From contig JALONO010000075.1 in the NCBI GenBank assembly GCA_025454895.1, forward strand, positions 1 through 34,213: a stretch of 34,213 nucleotides of DNA, written 5' to 3'. How positions within the stretch are numbered: the first letter of the stretch is position 1; every line of letters starts with the position of its first letter. The DNA is from Bernardetiaceae bacterium (GTDB lineage: Bacteria; Bacteroidota; Bacteroidia; Cytophagales; Thermoflexibacteraceae). The translations under genes were made by a program, and so were the position numbers. The notes below the pieces were generated by a model that saw nothing but the letters and a program-made list of their open reading frames with translations, searched no databases and was not told where the DNA came from. Positions 34,146 through 34,213 of this stretch are shown piece after piece.

Positions 34146-34213
34146 CTAGTGCGACAATAAAACCGACTGAAATTCAGGCTCCTCTGCTTCCATGAGGCCC
34201 TGGGCGTTGAGGT
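34146..34213 (-). CDS. 3' end of a gene entering from the right edge
   Basis: On the minus strand one frame is open from the window edge to TAG (complement of 34146-34148) and encodes LNAQGLMEAEEPEFQSVLLSH. Its codon use looks like the window's GC-rich genes, and the other two frames are less protein-like. Too short to name. Confidence 0.45.
   Translation of the reverse strand, partial: LNAQGLMEAEEPEFQSVLLSH

Overview
The window reads as chromosome of a GC-rich member of the Bacteroidota. The evidence is consistent: GLPGLI-family, PorP/SprF-family and type IX secretion (T9SS) C-terminal-domain proteins; a CrtW-type carotenoid ketolase; a PcrB-like geranylgeranylglyceryl phosphate synthase; no clear Shine-Dalgarno sequences; and several promoters of the Bacteroidota form TTG-N(~19)-TAnnTTTG. 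The class cannot be fixed from sequence alone; Cytophagia or Saprospiria are both possible.

Layout. 1-843 (minus): 3'-truncated sugar-phosphate isomerase/epimerase-like TIM barrel. 1071-9753: envelope/T9SS block with a PorE-like OmpA protein (plus strand), a frameshifted GLPGLI gene followed by a second broken gene (3365-4776), then a minus-strand pair of a 1209-residue repeat protein with a type-B T9SS sorting domain and a PorP/SprF partner. 9928-11118: YghO-like GNAT protein. 11329-17052: hydrogen-uptake locus with group 2a-like [NiFe]-hydrogenase small and large subunits, maturation protease, a coupled 103-residue unknown, a TPR protein and HypA. 17344-18705: MgtE. 18771-21511 (minus): internally deleted DUF3109 gene, QueD/PTPS and pyruvate kinase. 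21718-23260: GGGP synthase and CrtW. 23523-26316: saccharopine dehydrogenase-like protein and a polytopic membrane protein that resembles half of a membrane pyrophosphatase. 26504-28131: tRNA-Tyr, tRNA-Gly, tRNA-Thr, tuf and a strong terminator. 28173-31759: secreted FG-GAP/VCBS protein and a CopA-type copper ATPase (minus). 31760-34213: AT-richer accessory end with a T9SS cargo gene broken at a (CT)8 tract in its signal peptide and again inside its sorting domain, an outer-membrane barrel, and the 3' end of a minus-strand gene.

How the genes work together. The repeat protein and PorP/SprF protein form the usual cargo/partner operon for T9SS, and the OmpA protein has the domain order of PorE, the proposed peptidoglycan anchor of that machine. 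The hydrogenase genes encode a cytoplasmic uptake enzyme whose small subunit keeps only three cysteines at the proximal and at the distal cluster sites, as in high-affinity group 2a enzymes, suggesting oxidation of low-level H2. Accessory genes hypBCDEF and a dedicated electron acceptor are not in the window.

Four loci carry broken frames (C7 tract, probable deletion/frameshift, DUF3109 deletion, CT repeat plus interrupted sorting domain). These may be real decay or phase variation, or assembly error. Read-level inspection would decide.
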